Positions 46,938 to 58,772 of a stretch of 64,000 nt of DNA are shown piece by piece. The position numbers and the translations under genes are program-made. The DNA is from SAR116 cluster bacterium AG-325-I21 (GTDB taxonomy: Bacteria; Pseudomonadota; Alphaproteobacteria; Puniceispirillales; Puniceispirillaceae): the NCBI GenBank assembly GCA_003282865.1, contig QBYK01000001.1, positions 1-64,000 on the forward strand, written 5' to 3'. Below the pieces are notes generated by a model. The model was not told the origin of the DNA. It saw only the letters and a program-made list of their open reading frames with translations, and did no database searches. The first letter of the stretch is position 1, and each line of letters begins with the position of its first letter.

Positions 46938-47981
46938 CTAAGGAGTCGAGCTTTGTCCCAAAAATCCAATGATATCACGTACCTGAGCAAGAAGCGGGCG
47001 AGCAATTGCTGCAGCCCGATCAGCCCCCTCAGCAAGGACAGAATCAATATCAGCCGGATTTTTCAGAAGACGGCGCATCTCATCGCCAATGGGGGATAGT
47101 TTTGCAACCGCCAAATCTGCAAGCACAGGTTTGAAATCAGCAAAACCACGCCCACCAAATTCTGCTAGCACATTTTCAGTACTGCAATCAGCAAGGGCGG
47201 CATAAATACCAACCAAATTTGCAGCCTCAGGGCGGTTAGAAAGCGCAACAACCTCTGATGGTAGTGCGTCAGGGTCAGTTTTTGCCTTACGGATTTTCTG
47301 CAAAATCAAATCCGCATGATCAGTCATATTAATACGTGAATTGTCCGACACGTCAGACTTACTCATTTTAACACCGCCATCACGAAGGCTCATCACCCGT
47401 GTTGCGTTACCAAAGATTTGTGGGTTAGGAATCGGAAAAATATCCTTGTCATAAATTGAATTAAAGGCCTGTGCAATGTCGCGGGTCAGTTCAAGGTGTT
47501 GTTTCTGATCTTCACCAACTGGAACATGTGTTGCCCGATAACAAAGAATATCCGCCGCCATTAGTGCTGGATAAGCATAAAGACCCAAAGATGCATTTTC
47601 ACGATTCTTTCCCGCCTTCTCCTTAAATTGTGTCATCCGATTCAGCCATCCAAGCCGCGTCACACAATTAAAAATCCACGCTAACTCAGCATGCTGCGGC
47701 ACGCAGGACTGATTGAACAAAATTGATTGGTCAGTGGAAATGCCTGCCGCGATTAGGCAAGCTGCAACCTCGCGAGTACTTTTCTGTAATTGGACGGGGT
47801 CCTGATAGACTGTAATAGCATGCAAATCAACAACACAATAGATCGATTCAAAATCATGTTGTAAAGATACCCAATTGCGAATGGCGCCAAGATAATTGCC
47901 AAGATGCAAATTGCCAGTCGGCTGAATGCCCGAAAAAATACGGCCTTTTCCTGCCTGAGCCTGTGCGGTTGAATTACTCAT
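46938..47981 (-). CDS. trpS: tryptophanyl-tRNA synthetase
   Basis: [48 protein letters not shown]. Confidence 0.98.
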   Translation of the reverse strand: MSNSTAQAQAGKGRIFSGIQPTGNLHLGNYLGAIRNWVSLQHDFESIYCVVDLHAITVYQDPVQLQKSTREVAACLIAAGISTDQSILFNQSCVPQHAELAWIFNCVTRLGWLNRMTQFKEKAGKNRENASLGLYAYPALMAADILCYRATHVPVGEDQKQHLELTRDIAQAFNSIYDKDIFPIPNPQIFGNATRVMSLRDGGVKMSKSDVSDNSRINMTDHADLILQKIRKAKTDPDALPSEVVALSNRPEAANLVGIYAALADCSTENVLAEFGGRGFADFKPVLADLAVAKLSPIGDEMRRLLKNPADIDSVLAEGADRAAAIARPLLAQVRDIIGFLGQSSTP

Positions 47982-48074
47982 TGATCCTATCCATCATGAC
48001 GTTTTGATATACTTGGCATTCTAATACTTTCTTGCCTGCCTTATCCCCTGTTTGAATGGCGGCGGTCAAGTCTT

Positions 48075-49652
48075 TCAATGCCGCCATCGGCGCAGGAAAC
48101 CTACAGGTATCGCTTTAAAAAAGAAAGCCGCAGCAAGAAAGGCCGTGCCACCAAGAACGATCTGACCAGCCAGCCAGAACGCTGCCGGCATAAAATGCCT
48201 TAACCCAGGACTAAATTTTGACAAAACGACAAGAAAGATCGTCATTATTATTGTTGCTAAAAGGATCCGCCCCATCATTCCGAAGCAACCCCCGCCAAGG
48301 CGGCCACGACGACTTAGTAAACCAGCCATTACCACACCCGCCATCAGCCCTGAAAGGCTTGTGGCCAAAGCCAAACCAACATGGCCGAATAACGGCATTA
48401 AAATCAAGGATCCAGTGATATTGATCACAATTGTCATAATTGAAATTTTAAGAACTATACCGGGCTGCCCTATCGCATAAAATGCCGGCTGCAGGATTTT
48501 CACCATCACAAACCCAGGCAAACCAACGGCGTAAGCTGATAAGGCCCTCGCTGCCATCACCGCATCATCACTGGAAAATGCGCCATACACAAACAAACCT
48601 TCAATAATAGGACCCGCCAATATAATCAAACCGATCATCGCTGGCACAACAAAGAACCCAGCAAAAACAATCGATTCATCCAACACTTTTATAAAATCAG
48701 CTTTTTGTCCATCCGTCTCCGCTGTTGACAGACGTGGCAACAGAACCGTCCCAAGCGCAATGCCAACAATGCCCAAAGGTAGTTGAGCCACTCGGTCAGC
48801 ATAATAAAGCCAAGAAATTGCACCCACCGGCAACAAAGATGCCAAAATCATGTCAACCAAAAGATTTAGTTGCATTCCACCGGCACCAAGGGCCGATGGT
48901 ATGAAGTTGCGCCACATAGCTCTTCCAGCATTTGATAAATGTAGCCACCGCAATTTTGGCAATGCCGAAAGGCGACGAAGAACAAAAAATAGGAATGCCA
49001 GCTGCAACAGGCCTGCCACCAGCAACCCAATGGCGATCGGAAAGGCTTGGAAAACGCCCAGATCGACTGCAAAAAGTGGTATCGAAATAGCCCCTGCAAT
49101 AAAACATATATTAGCCAAAATAGGCGCCGCCGCACCAGCCATGAAGCGATCGTGCGCATTGACAATTGCAATCCACAACGCAACTACAGAAATCATGGGA
49201 AGATAAGGCATCGTCACCCGCCCCAGATCTATGGCGGCGGCAAGACGGTCTGGTGTTGCCGCAAAACCAGGAGCAAGCAGCATAACAATCTGCGGCATAA
49301 AGATTTCAGCTAAAATGACAATGCCAAACAGCACAAGAATAAGTATGATCTGCGCTTCGGCAGCAAGTCCGAGTGCCGCCTCACGCCCTTCTGCTGCTCG
49401 CAGTTTGACAAAGCTGGGCAGAAACGCATTGGTCATCGCCCCTTCAGCCGTCAAACGCCGAAACATATTGGGTAATTTCAAAGCCACAAGAAAAGCATCC
49501 GCGGCAGGGCCCGCGCCCAGAAAGCTAGCAAAAACAATGTCACGAATAAAGCCAACTACTCGGCTAACCGCAGTCAAACTGCCAATTTGCCGAAATGCGT
49601 GGCCAAGCGATACGCCTTTTTTTGTTTTAGCCTTATCTGGTGCGCCAGTCAT
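48075..49652 (-). CDS. murJ: lipid II flippase MurJ
   Basis: AVSRVVGFIRDIVFASFLGAGPAADAFLVALKLPNMFRRLTAEGAMTNAFLP; multi-TM. Confidence 0.97.
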   Translation of the reverse strand: MTGAPDKAKTKKGVSLGHAFRQIGSLTAVSRVVGFIRDIVFASFLGAGPAADAFLVALKLPNMFRRLTAEGAMTNAFLPSFVKLRAAEGREAALGLAAEAQIILILVLFGIVILAEIFMPQIVMLLAPGFAATPDRLAAAIDLGRVTMPYLPMISVVALWIAIVNAHDRFMAGAAAPILANICFIAGAISIPLFAVDLGVFQAFPIAIGLLVAGLLQLAFLFFVLRRLSALPKLRWLHLSNAGRAMWRNFIPSALGAGGMQLNLLVDMILASLLPVGAISWLYYADRVAQLPLGIVGIALGTVLLPRLSTAETDGQKADFIKVLDESIVFAGFFVVPAMIGLIILAGPIIEGLFVYGAFSSDDAVMAARALSAYAVGLPGFVMVKILQPAFYAIGQPGIVLKISIMTIVINITGSLILMPLFGHVGLALATSLSGLMAGVVMAGLLSRRGRLGGGCFGMMGRILLATIIMTIFLVVLSKFSPGLRHFMPAAFWLAGQIVLGGTAFLAAAFFFKAIPVGFLRRWRH

Positions 49653-52450
49653 ACCGCCGCCTCATCCGTATCGACAAAAATTTCCATTAGTCGGCTGCGG
49701 ATGGCTTGTTGCCGCCCCACGTTCTGGATTTGTAGACCAAAAATATCTTTTACATAAAACACATCAACAGCCCGTTCACCATAGGTTGAAACCGTTGCCG
49801 TTTGTATTTGCAAGCCAAGATCAGCGAGAGATTGAGTTATCTTATGAAGCAGCCCAGGAAAATCACGTCCATTAACCTCAATCACGCTGTGGGTTTTACT
49901 GATTTTGTTGGATAGAAGCACGCGCGATAACACCGGCAGCTGCCTCACTCTCAGTGGGGTTTGCCGCCAACGATCCTTTAACAATTTTTCTAACTTAATA
50001 GCACCAGTAAGCGATTGTTCAAGCGTCTTGCAGATACGTGCCAATTCCCTTACATCCTCTATGGCCTGCTTGTTTATATCCTGCAAAAAGAAAACATCCA
50101 GCACCGTTCCATCATGACATGTGGTGATGCGTGCCCCAACAATATTAGCACCCGCCGCGGCAACCGCACCAGCAATACGCGAGAATAGACCGGGATCATC
50201 AACCGTTAAAATGGTTAATTCGGTCATGCGACGCTTCCGGTCTGGTTGAAAATCAATCAATAACGGTACGTCAAGTGTTGCAAATTTTTTACAAAGATGC
50301 GCATGACGCACATGGCTATCACAATCAAAACCAGTCCAATAAGTAACCGGCATATTCGCTGCATGGGCGGCAAAACTTGGTTCATCCCAGCCGTATAATT
50401 TTTCTTGAGCCTTAAGGTAGGCCTCCTCAGCATTGCCAAGGGTAATAACGGCAGGATCAGCACCCCTCAACACCGCATCGGATCGATGATAGAGTTCTCG
50501 CATTAGCGCCGCCTTCCAACCATTCCAGATATTAGGTCCAACCGCCCGAATATCCGCAACAGTCAGAACAAGCAATAGTTTTAATCGTTCCGGTGATTGC
50601 ACAATTGCCACAAAATCAATAATCGTTTGTGGGTCATTCAAATCATAGCGGAAAGCAATTTTGCTCATCAACAGATGATTCAATACCAGCCAGCTTACCG
50701 TCTCGGTTTCTTCTGAGGTTAGCCCCAGTCGTGGGCAAACGGCCAAAGCGACCTCAGCTCCAAGCTTTGAATGATCACCTCCTCGCCCCTTGGCAATGTC
50801 ATGCATTAGCGTTGCAACATAAAGTGCTCGCCGTGATCCAATTTCTGGCATCACCTTTGTAGCAACGGGTACAGTCTCGCGAAGCACCCCACTTTCAATA
50901 TCATGCAAAATACCAATGGCTTTCAATGTATGCTCATCAACGGTGTAGCTGTGATACATGTCAAATTGCATCATCGCGACAATCCAGCCAAAATCAGGCA
51001 AAAATCTTCCGAAAACACCACTCTCATTCATAAGACGCAAAACCCGTTCCGGGTTTTTCCGTGATGTGAGAATATCAAGAAACTGTCGATTACTGTGAGC
51101 ATCATTACGCGTTGTCGTATCTAACGTTGATAATGAGCGTGTAACCCGTTGCAAAGTGTTAGGGTGAACATCAGCATCATGGTTATGTGCAATGGAAAAT
51201 AATTCGATTAAACGCGCAGGCGAATCTCGAAACAAAAAATTATCTAGCAAGCGAACCCGACCGCTTTCAATTCGAAATGGGTCAAGATCATGTGTGCGTA
51301 AAAAGTCTGGGCGCCAAACTTTCAAGCTTTTTCGGAAATCTGTTTCCATTGCTGCACAGAAGATCCGAGTTAAGTTGCCAACATTACGCACCGCCAAATA
51401 GTAGCGTTTCATAAACCGCTCAACGCCACTCATTCCACCTCGATCCGCAAAGCCAAGTCGGGGCGCGATCATCATTTGTGCCTCAAAGTCTAACCGTTCT
51501 TCAGCACGCCCCGCCTGCAAATGAAGATGGCAACGCACGGTCCACAAAAACCGTTGCGCCAAGGCAAATTTTCGCGCTTCACCATCGCGCAGTACACCTT
51601 GTTTCACAATATCAACAATGCTGTTGGCCCGATAAGCATATTTTGCAATCCAGAACAAACTGTGGAGATCACGAAGTCCACCTTTGCCATCTTTAACATT
51701 TGGTTCAACAACATAACGCGTATCGCCAAAACGTTTATGACGAACATCCCTCTCAGCAAGCTTTTCTTCAACAAACACAAGGGGTTTCTGCTTACCAATT
51801 TCATGCTGGACGGCACGGGCCAATTTGTTCCAAAGTGACTCGTCACCCGCCACATGCCGCATTTCCAATAGGCTGGTCAACACCGTCTGATCGTCACGAG
51901 CAGCAGCAATTGATTCGGAAATACTGCGGGTAGAATGACCAATCTTTAGTCCCAGATCCCACAGAATATACAACATAAATTCAATAAATTTTGTGTGTGC
52001 AGCAGAAGTATTTTTTGGCATCAGAATCATTATATCAATGTCGGAATATGGCGCCATCTCACCGCGACCATATCCGCCAACCGCAATCACTGCCAGATCA
52101 CCACCACCGCAGCAATGTTTTCGGGTTTCAGCATATAGAATTTGTAACAAGATATCGATTGTCCAAGCATGCATGCCAACATAAACCGCACCATCATTAT
52201 TGTCATAAAATGCATGCCGTAATCCAGCTTTGGCTGTATCAAGATGGGTCCGAAGGCAGGTTAAAAGCTGGGTTCGGTTTGTCGGGCCGCGTCTCTTGGC
52301 ATATGCCTCAAGCTCTGCCGCAATAAACTTACGATCAAGCGGAGCATAATGGCCAGTCATTGCTCCCTGCAAAGGTTGTAGCCAGCGGTGCCAGGCCACT
52401 GTGTCTGCTAGATCTGATACTGGTTTGGTTGCATTATGATTCTGTGTCAT
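49649..52450 (-). CDS. glnD: bifunctional uridylyltransferase/uridylyl-removing enzyme GlnD
   Basis: VGGYGRGEMAPYSDIDIMIL, HD domain LMHDIAKGRGGDHSKLGAEVA, two C-terminal ACT domains. Confidence 0.98.
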   Translation of the reverse strand: MTQNHNATKPVSDLADTVAWHRWLQPLQGAMTGHYAPLDRKFIAAELEAYAKRRGPTNRTQLLTCLRTHLDTAKAGLRHAFYDNNDGAVYVGMHAWTIDILLQILYAETRKHCCGGGDLAVIAVGGYGRGEMAPYSDIDIMILMPKNTSAAHTKFIEFMLYILWDLGLKIGHSTRSISESIAAARDDQTVLTSLLEMRHVAGDESLWNKLARAVQHEIGKQKPLVFVEEKLAERDVRHKRFGDTRYVVEPNVKDGKGGLRDLHSLFWIAKYAYRANSIVDIVKQGVLRDGEARKFALAQRFLWTVRCHLHLQAGRAEERLDFEAQMMIAPRLGFADRGGMSGVERFMKRYYLAVRNVGNLTRIFCAAMETDFRKSLKVWRPDFLRTHDLDPFRIESGRVRLLDNFLFRDSPARLIELFSIAHNHDADVHPNTLQRVTRSLSTLDTTTRNDAHSNRQFLDILTSRKNPERVLRLMNESGVFGRFLPDFGWIVAMMQFDMYHSYTVDEHTLKAIGILHDIESGVLRETVPVATKVMPEIGSRRALYVATLMHDIAKGRGGDHSKLGAEVALAVCPRLGLTSEETETVSWLVLNHLLMSKIAFRYDLNDPQTIIDFVAIVQSPERLKLLLVLTVADIRAVGPNIWNGWKAALMRELYHRSDAVLRGADPAVITLGNAEEAYLKAQEKLYGWDEPSFAAHAANMPVTYWTGFDCDSHVRHAHLCKKFATLDVPLLIDFQPDRKRRMTELTILTVDDPGLFSRIAGAVAAAGANIVGARITTCHDGTVLDVFFLQDINKQAIEDVRELARICKTLEQSLTGAIKLEKLLKDRWRQTPLRVRQLPVLSRVLLSNKISKTHSVIEVNGRDFPGLLHKITQSLADLGLQIQTATVSTYGERAVDVFYVKDIFGLQIQNVGRQQAIRSRLMEIFVDTDEAAV

Positions 52451-55184
52451 TTTTCTTGCCGGATAACAAAGCTTTTTTGGGGCGCAGTGCCTTTAGCCGA
52501 TAGAGTTCATCCAAGGCCTCACGAGGGGTCAGACTATCAGGCTCAAGCGTATCAAGCTCCAAAACAATTTTATTTTCGGCTATCATGGTATCTTTTGCCC
52601 GTTGATGATAATCAAAAAGGGGAAGTTGGTTTGCCATCATTCCAGCATCAACCGCACCGTGTTGACCAGCTTCGAGTTCATCTAGAACCTGCTCAGCACG
52701 CGAGAGCACAGCAGATGGTAGGCCAGCAAGACGCGCCACATGAACACCATAAGACCGATCTGCCGCTCCATTTACCACCTGGTGCAAAAAGACAATTGAT
52801 CCCTGCCATTCACGAACCTGCATCGCGTAACAGCGTAATTGTGCCAACGTTTTCTGCAAATGCGTCAATTCATGGTAATGCGTTGCAAACAATGTTCGGC
52901 ATGCGCTGATATTATGTAAATATTCAAGCGTTGACCAGGCAATCGCTAAGCCGTCATAAGTTGCCGTTCCCCGTCCAATTTCATCCAGAATAACCAACGA
53001 CTGGTTGGTTGCTCGGTTCAAAATAGCTGCTGTTTCCACCATCTCAACCATAAAAGTTGACCGACCACGGGCAATATCATCAGCAGCACCAACACGGCTG
53101 AACAAACGATCAACGAGACCAATTATCGCACTTTCTGCCGGCACATAAAGACCCGCCTGTGCCATGATGGCAATGTGAGCATTCTGCCTCAGGAAGGTCG
53201 ATTTTCCTGCCATATTTGGACCAGTCAGTAGCCAAAGATAACCATCATCCAGATCGCAATCATTCGCAATAAACGGTATTTGTGAGTCTAGCATTGGCTC
53301 AATCACCGGATGCCGGCCCTTAGTTATTTTAAAAACAGGCTCATTTCGTATTTGGGGCCGGCAATAATGATTGCTGGAAGCAAGTTGGGCTGACGCAGTG
53401 GCAACGTCAACTTCCGCAAGCGCCCGCGCCGCATCTCCCAATTGCGATGCCACTGCTAGAACCGCGCCTCGCAAAAGATTAAATATTTCCAGTTCTAGAG
53501 CCAGCGCACGGTCAGCGGCGCTGGCCATGTCACGCTCCATATCAGCAAGTTCTGTTGTAGTAAATCTGACTGCCTGTGCTGTTGTTTGTCGGTGAATAAA
53601 AATCTCATGGCCCATCAATTTTGATGCATGGGCGCTCCTCACATCAATGTGGTAGCCAAGAACATTATTATGTTTAATTTTGAGCGATTGGATACCGGTT
53701 TCATTGACATATCGGATCTGCAATGCGGCGATTAAGCGACGGCTTTCATCCCTGAGACCGCGTAAATCATCAAGGGCGATATCATAGCCCTGCCGAACAA
53801 AACCACCATCGCGCGCCAAGAGGGGTAATTCATCACTTAGAGCAGGCGCCACTTTATCGACAAGCGACACGGGCAAAAGCATTGTTTCAAGACAAGCTGG
53901 CAGTAATTGCGGCATCGCCAAACTGCTGACACCCTTATTTATCGCATTGGTGATACAGCCAGCAATCCGACTGGCTCCGTTTAGGCCAATAGCAATGGCT
54001 GCCAGATCGCGGGGGCCCCCATGGCCCAGTGATAATCTAGATAACGCGCGCTCACTATCTGGATGGACACGAAGTTGTGCTCTTACCTCCTTGCAACATT
54101 CTGTTCCTGCAATAAACCAGCTAACCAAATCTAGCCGCGAATCAATGGAATCAACGTCAAAAAGCGGTGCTGCGAGACGCTCACCAAGTAAGCGCCCACC
54201 GGCGGCGGTGAGGGTACAGTCAATTGCATGCAGTAAACTACCTCGGCGTTCACCGGTCAAAGTGCGCGACAACTCCAGAGACCGGCGTGTTGCTGGATCA
54301 ATTTCCATGTAATTGGCATGACTAACTGCGATCAGGGGTAAAAGCCTCGGCATATTACCAACCTGCGTTGCCTCTAAATAACCAAGAAGTGCACCAGCCG
54401 CGGAAAGCATAGGCCGAGTGAAATTACCAAGCCCATCAAGGCTTGCAAGCTGATAAAATCTCTCCAATGCTTGGCGTGCGCGGGTTGAGTCAAACATTGA
54501 TGCCACCTGTTCGGTAGCACAAATCTGACTATCGGTAACCCAATCTGGAAGATCATAATCATGTGGGTAAATCATTTCTGCAGGATCAAGCCGGGCGACC
54601 ACCGTTTCAAGCCCATCATCGGCAATTTCCTGCACCAGAAAATCGCCAGTGGACATGTCCGCCCAGGCGATGGCAACCTGTGAATCCGCTCGGCCAAGGG
54701 CAACTAGATAATTATGTGCCCGCGCGGGCAGCAATTCATCCTCGATCACGGTGCCGGGGGTGAGTATGCGCACAACATCACGTTTCAGCGGGCCTTTTCC
54801 ACCACGCTGTTTTTGTTCTTGTGCGTCTTCGATCTGTTCACAAATCGCCACCTTGTGGCCGGCTCGGATTAACCGAGCCAAATATCCATCGACAGAATGT
54901 GCCGGGACGCCGCACATAGGCACATCAAGGCCATCTTTGCTACCCCGCTTTGTCAGAGTAATGCCAAGCAAAGATGCGGCGATTTCCGCATCTTCCAAAA
55001 ACATCTCGTAAAAGTCACCCATGCGGTAAAAAAGCAGCGAATCAGTGTGCAAATCTTTAACGCGCAGATATTGCGCCATCATCGGGGTAGGCGCTTTCAC
55101 TTTTGGCGCATTTGTTGTAAAAGGTTTAGACATCATTGTGTTTTGACATTGCCCCAACTTGGCGTTCAGAACAAGGTCGAACAC
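52434..55184 (-). CDS. mutS: DNA mismatch repair protein MutS
   Basis: MAQYLRVKDLHTDSLLFYRMGDFYEMF, LLTGPNMAGKSTFLRQNAHIAIMAQAG, VILDEIGRGTATYDGLAIAWS; true start may be MMSKPF near 55136. Confidence 0.97.
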   Translation of the reverse strand: MFDLVLNAKLGQCQNTMMSKPFTTNAPKVKAPTPMMAQYLRVKDLHTDSLLFYRMGDFYEMFLEDAEIAASLLGITLTKRGSKDGLDVPMCGVPAHSVDGYLARLIRAGHKVAICEQIEDAQEQKQRGGKGPLKRDVVRILTPGTVIEDELLPARAHNYLVALGRADSQVAIAWADMSTGDFLVQEIADDGLETVVARLDPAEMIYPHDYDLPDWVTDSQICATEQVASMFDSTRARQALERFYQLASLDGLGNFTRPMLSAAGALLGYLEATQVGNMPRLLPLIAVSHANYMEIDPATRRSLELSRTLTGERRGSLLHAIDCTLTAAGGRLLGERLAAPLFDVDSIDSRLDLVSWFIAGTECCKEVRAQLRVHPDSERALSRLSLGHGGPRDLAAIAIGLNGASRIAGCITNAINKGVSSLAMPQLLPACLETMLLPVSLVDKVAPALSDELPLLARDGGFVRQGYDIALDDLRGLRDESRRLIAALQIRYVNETGIQSLKIKHNNVLGYHIDVRSAHASKLMGHEIFIHRQTTAQAVRFTTTELADMERDMASAADRALALELEIFNLLRGAVLAVASQLGDAARALAEVDVATASAQLASSNHYCRPQIRNEPVFKITKGRHPVIEPMLDSQIPFIANDCDLDDGYLWLLTGPNMAGKSTFLRQNAHIAIMAQAGLYVPAESAIIGLVDRLFSRVGAADDIARGRSTFMVEMVETAAILNRATNQSLVILDEIGRGTATYDGLAIAWSTLEYLHNISACRTLFATHYHELTHLQKTLAQLRCYAMQVREWQGSIVFLHQVVNGAADRSYGVHVARLAGLPSAVLSRAEQVLDELEAGQHGAVDAGMMANQLPLFDYHQRAKDTMIAENKIVLELDTLEPDSLTPREALDELYRLKALRPKKALLSGKKNDTES

Positions 55185-55287
55185 GGTTTGTAATTAGTGA
55201 TAACAAATTACTCTCTCGTTGTTTGAAACGACAATTTTAATTTAGCCAAAATGGCTGCTTCATGCCATCACGAAAAGTATTTGAAAC

Positions 55288-57552
55288 ATGACAAATAAAG
55301 ACAAGCTACTTGACGCTGAGGCGCTGGCATTCCACGCAAATGGTCGCCCAGGGAAATTTCAAATTGCCGCCACAAAACCGCTTACTAGTCAACATGATTT
55401 ATCATTGGCCTATTCACCCGGTGTTGCCGCGCCCTGTCTTAAAATCGCTGGCGATATCAACACCGCATATGACTACACGAACAAAGGCAATCAAATTGCT
55501 GTAATCTCGAATGGAACAGCGGTTCTTGGCCTTGGTGATATTGGTGCTGCTGCAGCCAAACCCGTGATGGAAGGTAAAGCCGTGCTGTTCAAGAAATTTG
55601 CCGATATCGACGGCATTGACCTTGAATTAAATACAATTGATGCAGACGCATTTGTGAATGCCGTAGAATTGATGACGCCGACCTTTGGCGGAATTAATCT
55701 TGAAGATATCAAAGCGCCCGAATGCTTCGTGATTGAACAGCAACTCCGTAGCAGGCTTGATATTCCAGTTTTTCACGATGATCAGCATGGCACCGCAATT
55801 ATCACCGCCGCCGGACTGATCAATGCCCTTCATCTCACCGACCGAGAAATGCAATCGATTAAAGTGGTTGGTAGTGGAGCCGGAGCTGCATCAATTGCAT
55901 GTGTTGAATTGCTAAAAACCATGGGGGTTCCAAATAATAACATTATTATTTGTGATCGCGCCGGACCCATTTACAAAGGCCGCAAAGGATCAATGAACCA
56001 ATGGAAGTCAGCGCATGCGGTAGAGACTGATGCCCGCACTTTGGAAGAAGCTTTGGTTGGGGCGGATGTGTTTCTTGGCCTGTCATCTGGCGGTGTCATG
56101 ACGAAAGAAATGGTCAAAAAGATGGCTGCTCGGCCAATCATTTTCGCTATGGCCAATCCAGTTCCAGAAATCTGGCCAGATGAAGCCAAAAAAGTGCGTC
56201 CTGATGCGATTATTGCAACCGGCCGGTCAGACTTTCCAAATCAGGTTAATAACGTCCTTGGCTTTCCATATATTTTCCGTGGGGCCTTAGATGTACGGGC
56301 CAGCAAAATTACCGAAAATATGAAAATTGCCGCAGCCAATGCGCTTGCCATGCTGGCGCGTGAAGACGTGCCTGATGCAGTAGCTGATGCCTATGGCGGC
56401 CAAATGCTAACCTATGGTGAAAACTATATCATTCCGACACCTTTTGACCCAAGGCTGATTGTTGCTGTTTCATCTGCCGTTGCTGAAGCCGCCATGGGAG
56501 ATGGTGTTGCGCGTAAACCCATTGCCAATCTGGATGAATATCGCCGCCTACTGTCAGCTCGTCTTGATCCAACAGCAGGGGCATTACAATCAATTTTTGA
56601 ACGTGTCAGCACGAATAAGAAACGTATCGTCTTTGCCGAAGGTGAGGAAGAGCGCGTGATCCGTGCTGCGCTTGCTTTTCGCAATGCTGGCTATGGTGAT
56701 CCCGTCCTTCTCGGCCGAGAACATCGGGTTAAAGAAGCAATTGACCGACTGGGGCTTGATGGGGCTGAAGATCTGCCCATCACCAATGCCAAAATATCCA
56801 AACATTTAACCGAATATACTGATTTGCTATACAGCAAACTGCAACGCCGTGGATCACTTTATCGCGATTGCCAGAGAATGGTTAATCTTGATCGAAATGT
56901 ATTTGCCGCCTGTATGGTAAGCTGCGGTCACGCTGATGCATTGGTGACAGGTGTTACCCGAGCCTTTCAGCCAACGTTACAACATATTCGCCGAGTCATT
57001 GATGTTGCTAAAGGCAGTAAATTCATGACCACATCAATGATTATTTCACGGGGACGCACTGTCTTTGTTGGTGATGTCGCAGTAACCGAGCGACCTGATG
57101 GCGAAGAAATGGCTGATATTGCTATGGCAATGGCCGCCAAAGCCCGCCAGATGGGCCATACTCCGCGGGTCGCCATCCTGTCATTTACTAATTTTGGCAA
57201 TCCTGAGTCCCGCACTAGCGTGGAGGCAAGACGTGCTGTGGAAATTTTGCAAAGTCGTGACGTTGGCTTTGAATTTGATGGGGAAATGACTGCTGATATT
57301 GCGCTTGATTTTGATCTAATGAGGGCGCGCTACCCGTTCTGTAACTTGACGGGCCCAGCCAATATTCTAGTGATGCCGGGTCTGCATGCAGCTAATATTT
57401 CGTTTAAGCTTGTGCATCAGCTTGGAAATGTGTCTGTTGTTGGCCCGATGATGATTGGTGGTGAACAAGCATTCCAGATTGTCCAGATGGGCGCTTCTGT
57501 CAGCGATATCGTGCAAGCAGCTGTTCTTGCAGCCCATGACGCCATGAGCTAG
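55288..57552 (+). CDS. maeB: NADP-dependent malic enzyme with phosphotransacetylase-like domain
   Basis: [57 protein letters not shown]-terminal PTA-like [21 protein letters not shown]. Confidence 0.97.
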   Translation: MTNKDKLLDAEALAFHANGRPGKFQIAATKPLTSQHDLSLAYSPGVAAPCLKIAGDINTAYDYTNKGNQIAVISNGTAVLGLGDIGAAAAKPVMEGKAVLFKKFADIDGIDLELNTIDADAFVNAVELMTPTFGGINLEDIKAPECFVIEQQLRSRLDIPVFHDDQHGTAIITAAGLINALHLTDREMQSIKVVGSGAGAASIACVELLKTMGVPNNNIIICDRAGPIYKGRKGSMNQWKSAHAVETDARTLEEALVGADVFLGLSSGGVMTKEMVKKMAARPIIFAMANPVPEIWPDEAKKVRPDAIIATGRSDFPNQVNNVLGFPYIFRGALDVRASKITENMKIAAANALAMLAREDVPDAVADAYGGQMLTYGENYIIPTPFDPRLIVAVSSAVAEAAMGDGVARKPIANLDEYRRLLSARLDPTAGALQSIFERVSTNKKRIVFAEGEEERVIRAALAFRNAGYGDPVLLGREHRVKEAIDRLGLDGAEDLPITNAKISKHLTEYTDLLYSKLQRRGSLYRDCQRMVNLDRNVFAACMVSCGHADALVTGVTRAFQPTLQHIRRVIDVAKGSKFMTTSMIISRGRTVFVGDVAVTERPDGEEMADIAMAMAAKARQMGHTPRVAILSFTNFGNPESRTSVEARRAVEILQSRDVGFEFDGEMTADIALDFDLMRARYPFCNLTGPANILVMPGLHAANISFKLVHQLGNVSVVGPMMIGGEQAFQIVQMGASVSDIVQAAVLAAHDAMS

Positions 57553-57604
57553 TCACTATTGGGAGAGAACACGCCTATCATTTTGCCATCCAGCTCATTG
57601 GCAA

Positions 57605-58597
57605 TTAAAGCCTTGCCAAAAGTTCTTTTAGATTTATTTTTGGTCGTGCGCCAATATGCGATATCACCTCACCAGCGGCAAGGCTGGCAAGGCGACCGGC
57701 CTGCGGAAGATCAAAACCATTTGTGCGCCCAAATAGATAGCCAGCAGCGAACAAATCACCCGCACCTGTTGTGTCAATCACTGCTCCTTGCGGCATTGCC
57801 GGAATTTCAAACGAGTTTTCTTTGGCGCCAACAAATGCTCCTTTTGGACCGCGTGTAACAATCAGCTCATCAATCGTACCCAGCAAAACAGAAATCGCAT
57901 TGTCGACCTCGCATTGATAAAGGCTAGCTACTTCTTCTTCATTGCCAAACAAAATGGACACATGATTGGCTGTAAAATCACGCAACGCAGAACGGTGCCG
58001 TTCAGCGCACCATGGATCAGATAATGACAGAGCCACCTTGGCACCATAAAGGTGCGCAAGCCGAGCAGCCTCATTAAAAATAGCAGGTCCATTTGGAGCA
58101 TCAAACAAATAGCCTTCTAGATAAATAACTTTTGCCGCCTGCGCATCAGCCAATTCAAGATCCGTCGCTTCAAATTCAATACTGGCTCCAAGGCATGTAT
58201 TCATCGAGCGTGCCGCATCAGGTGTTACCAAAATAATTGACGATGCGGTTGGCGATCCACCGGAGGCAGGCGGGTTGTCAAAACCAACACCGGCAGCAAT
58301 AATGTCATGGCGAAAAGCAACTCCAAGATCATCATTATGGACACGGCCAACAAATTTAGCCGCTCCACCAAAATTCACAACGCCAACTGCAGTATTCGCC
58401 GCAGAACCACCTGATATTAATTGTGGCTTCGCAAACGCGCTGAGTGCCGCATAAAGCTGTGCTGATGCCTCGGGATCAAGAAGGGTCATTACTCCTTTTT
58501 CAATTTTGTGAGCGGCCAGGAAATTATCATCACATTGACCAAAAATATCAACAATAGCATTACCAACTGCTAACACATCAATATGGTGTAAAGTCAT
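57605..58597 (-). CDS. PfkB-family sugar/adenosine kinase
   Basis: VLAVGNAIVDIFGQCDDNFL, SGGSAANTAVGVVNFGG, DTTGAGDLFAAGYLFG. Confidence 0.93.
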   Translation of the reverse strand: MTLHHIDVLAVGNAIVDIFGQCDDNFLAAHKIEKGVMTLLDPEASAQLYAALSAFAKPQLISGGSAANTAVGVVNFGGAAKFVGRVHNDDLGVAFRHDIIAAGVGFDNPPASGGSPTASSIILVTPDAARSMNTCLGASIEFEATDLELADAQAAKVIYLEGYLFDAPNGPAIFNEAARLAHLYGAKVALSLSDPWCAERHRSALRDFTANHVSILFGNEEEVASLYQCEVDNAISVLLGTIDELIVTRGPKGAFVGAKENSFEIPAMPQGAVIDTTGAGDLFAAGYLFGRTNGFDLPQAGRLASLAAGEVISHIGARPKINLKELLARL

Positions 58598-58685
58598 TAT
58601 CCGGCCCTCGCAAAATAATAAGGCGACGCGCGCTATCGCATGAATATAGTTGAAGGACGATATGTATAACAGATTAAAATTAATA

Positions 58686-58719
58686 GAGGTCGTGCATTAA
58701 AAGAGTTCGTGCATTAAAC
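58686..58719. repeat. two-copy 17-bp tandem repeat
   Basis: GAGGTCGTGCATTAAAA|GAGTTCGTGCATTAAAC, 15/17 identical, directly adjacent. Confidence 0.75.
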
Positions 58720-58772
58720 GTTATTTTCCGTTAGACCAAACCCTCCACATTGATCAACATTGGTGCATCAAT

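Noticed and set aside
57541-57602. Imperfect inverted repeat GCCATGAGCT...AGCTCATTGGC between convergent maeB and the PfkB kinase
   Set aside because: Long loop (~40 nt), one-base bulge, partly inside the maeB coding end and no T run; too weak to call a terminator.
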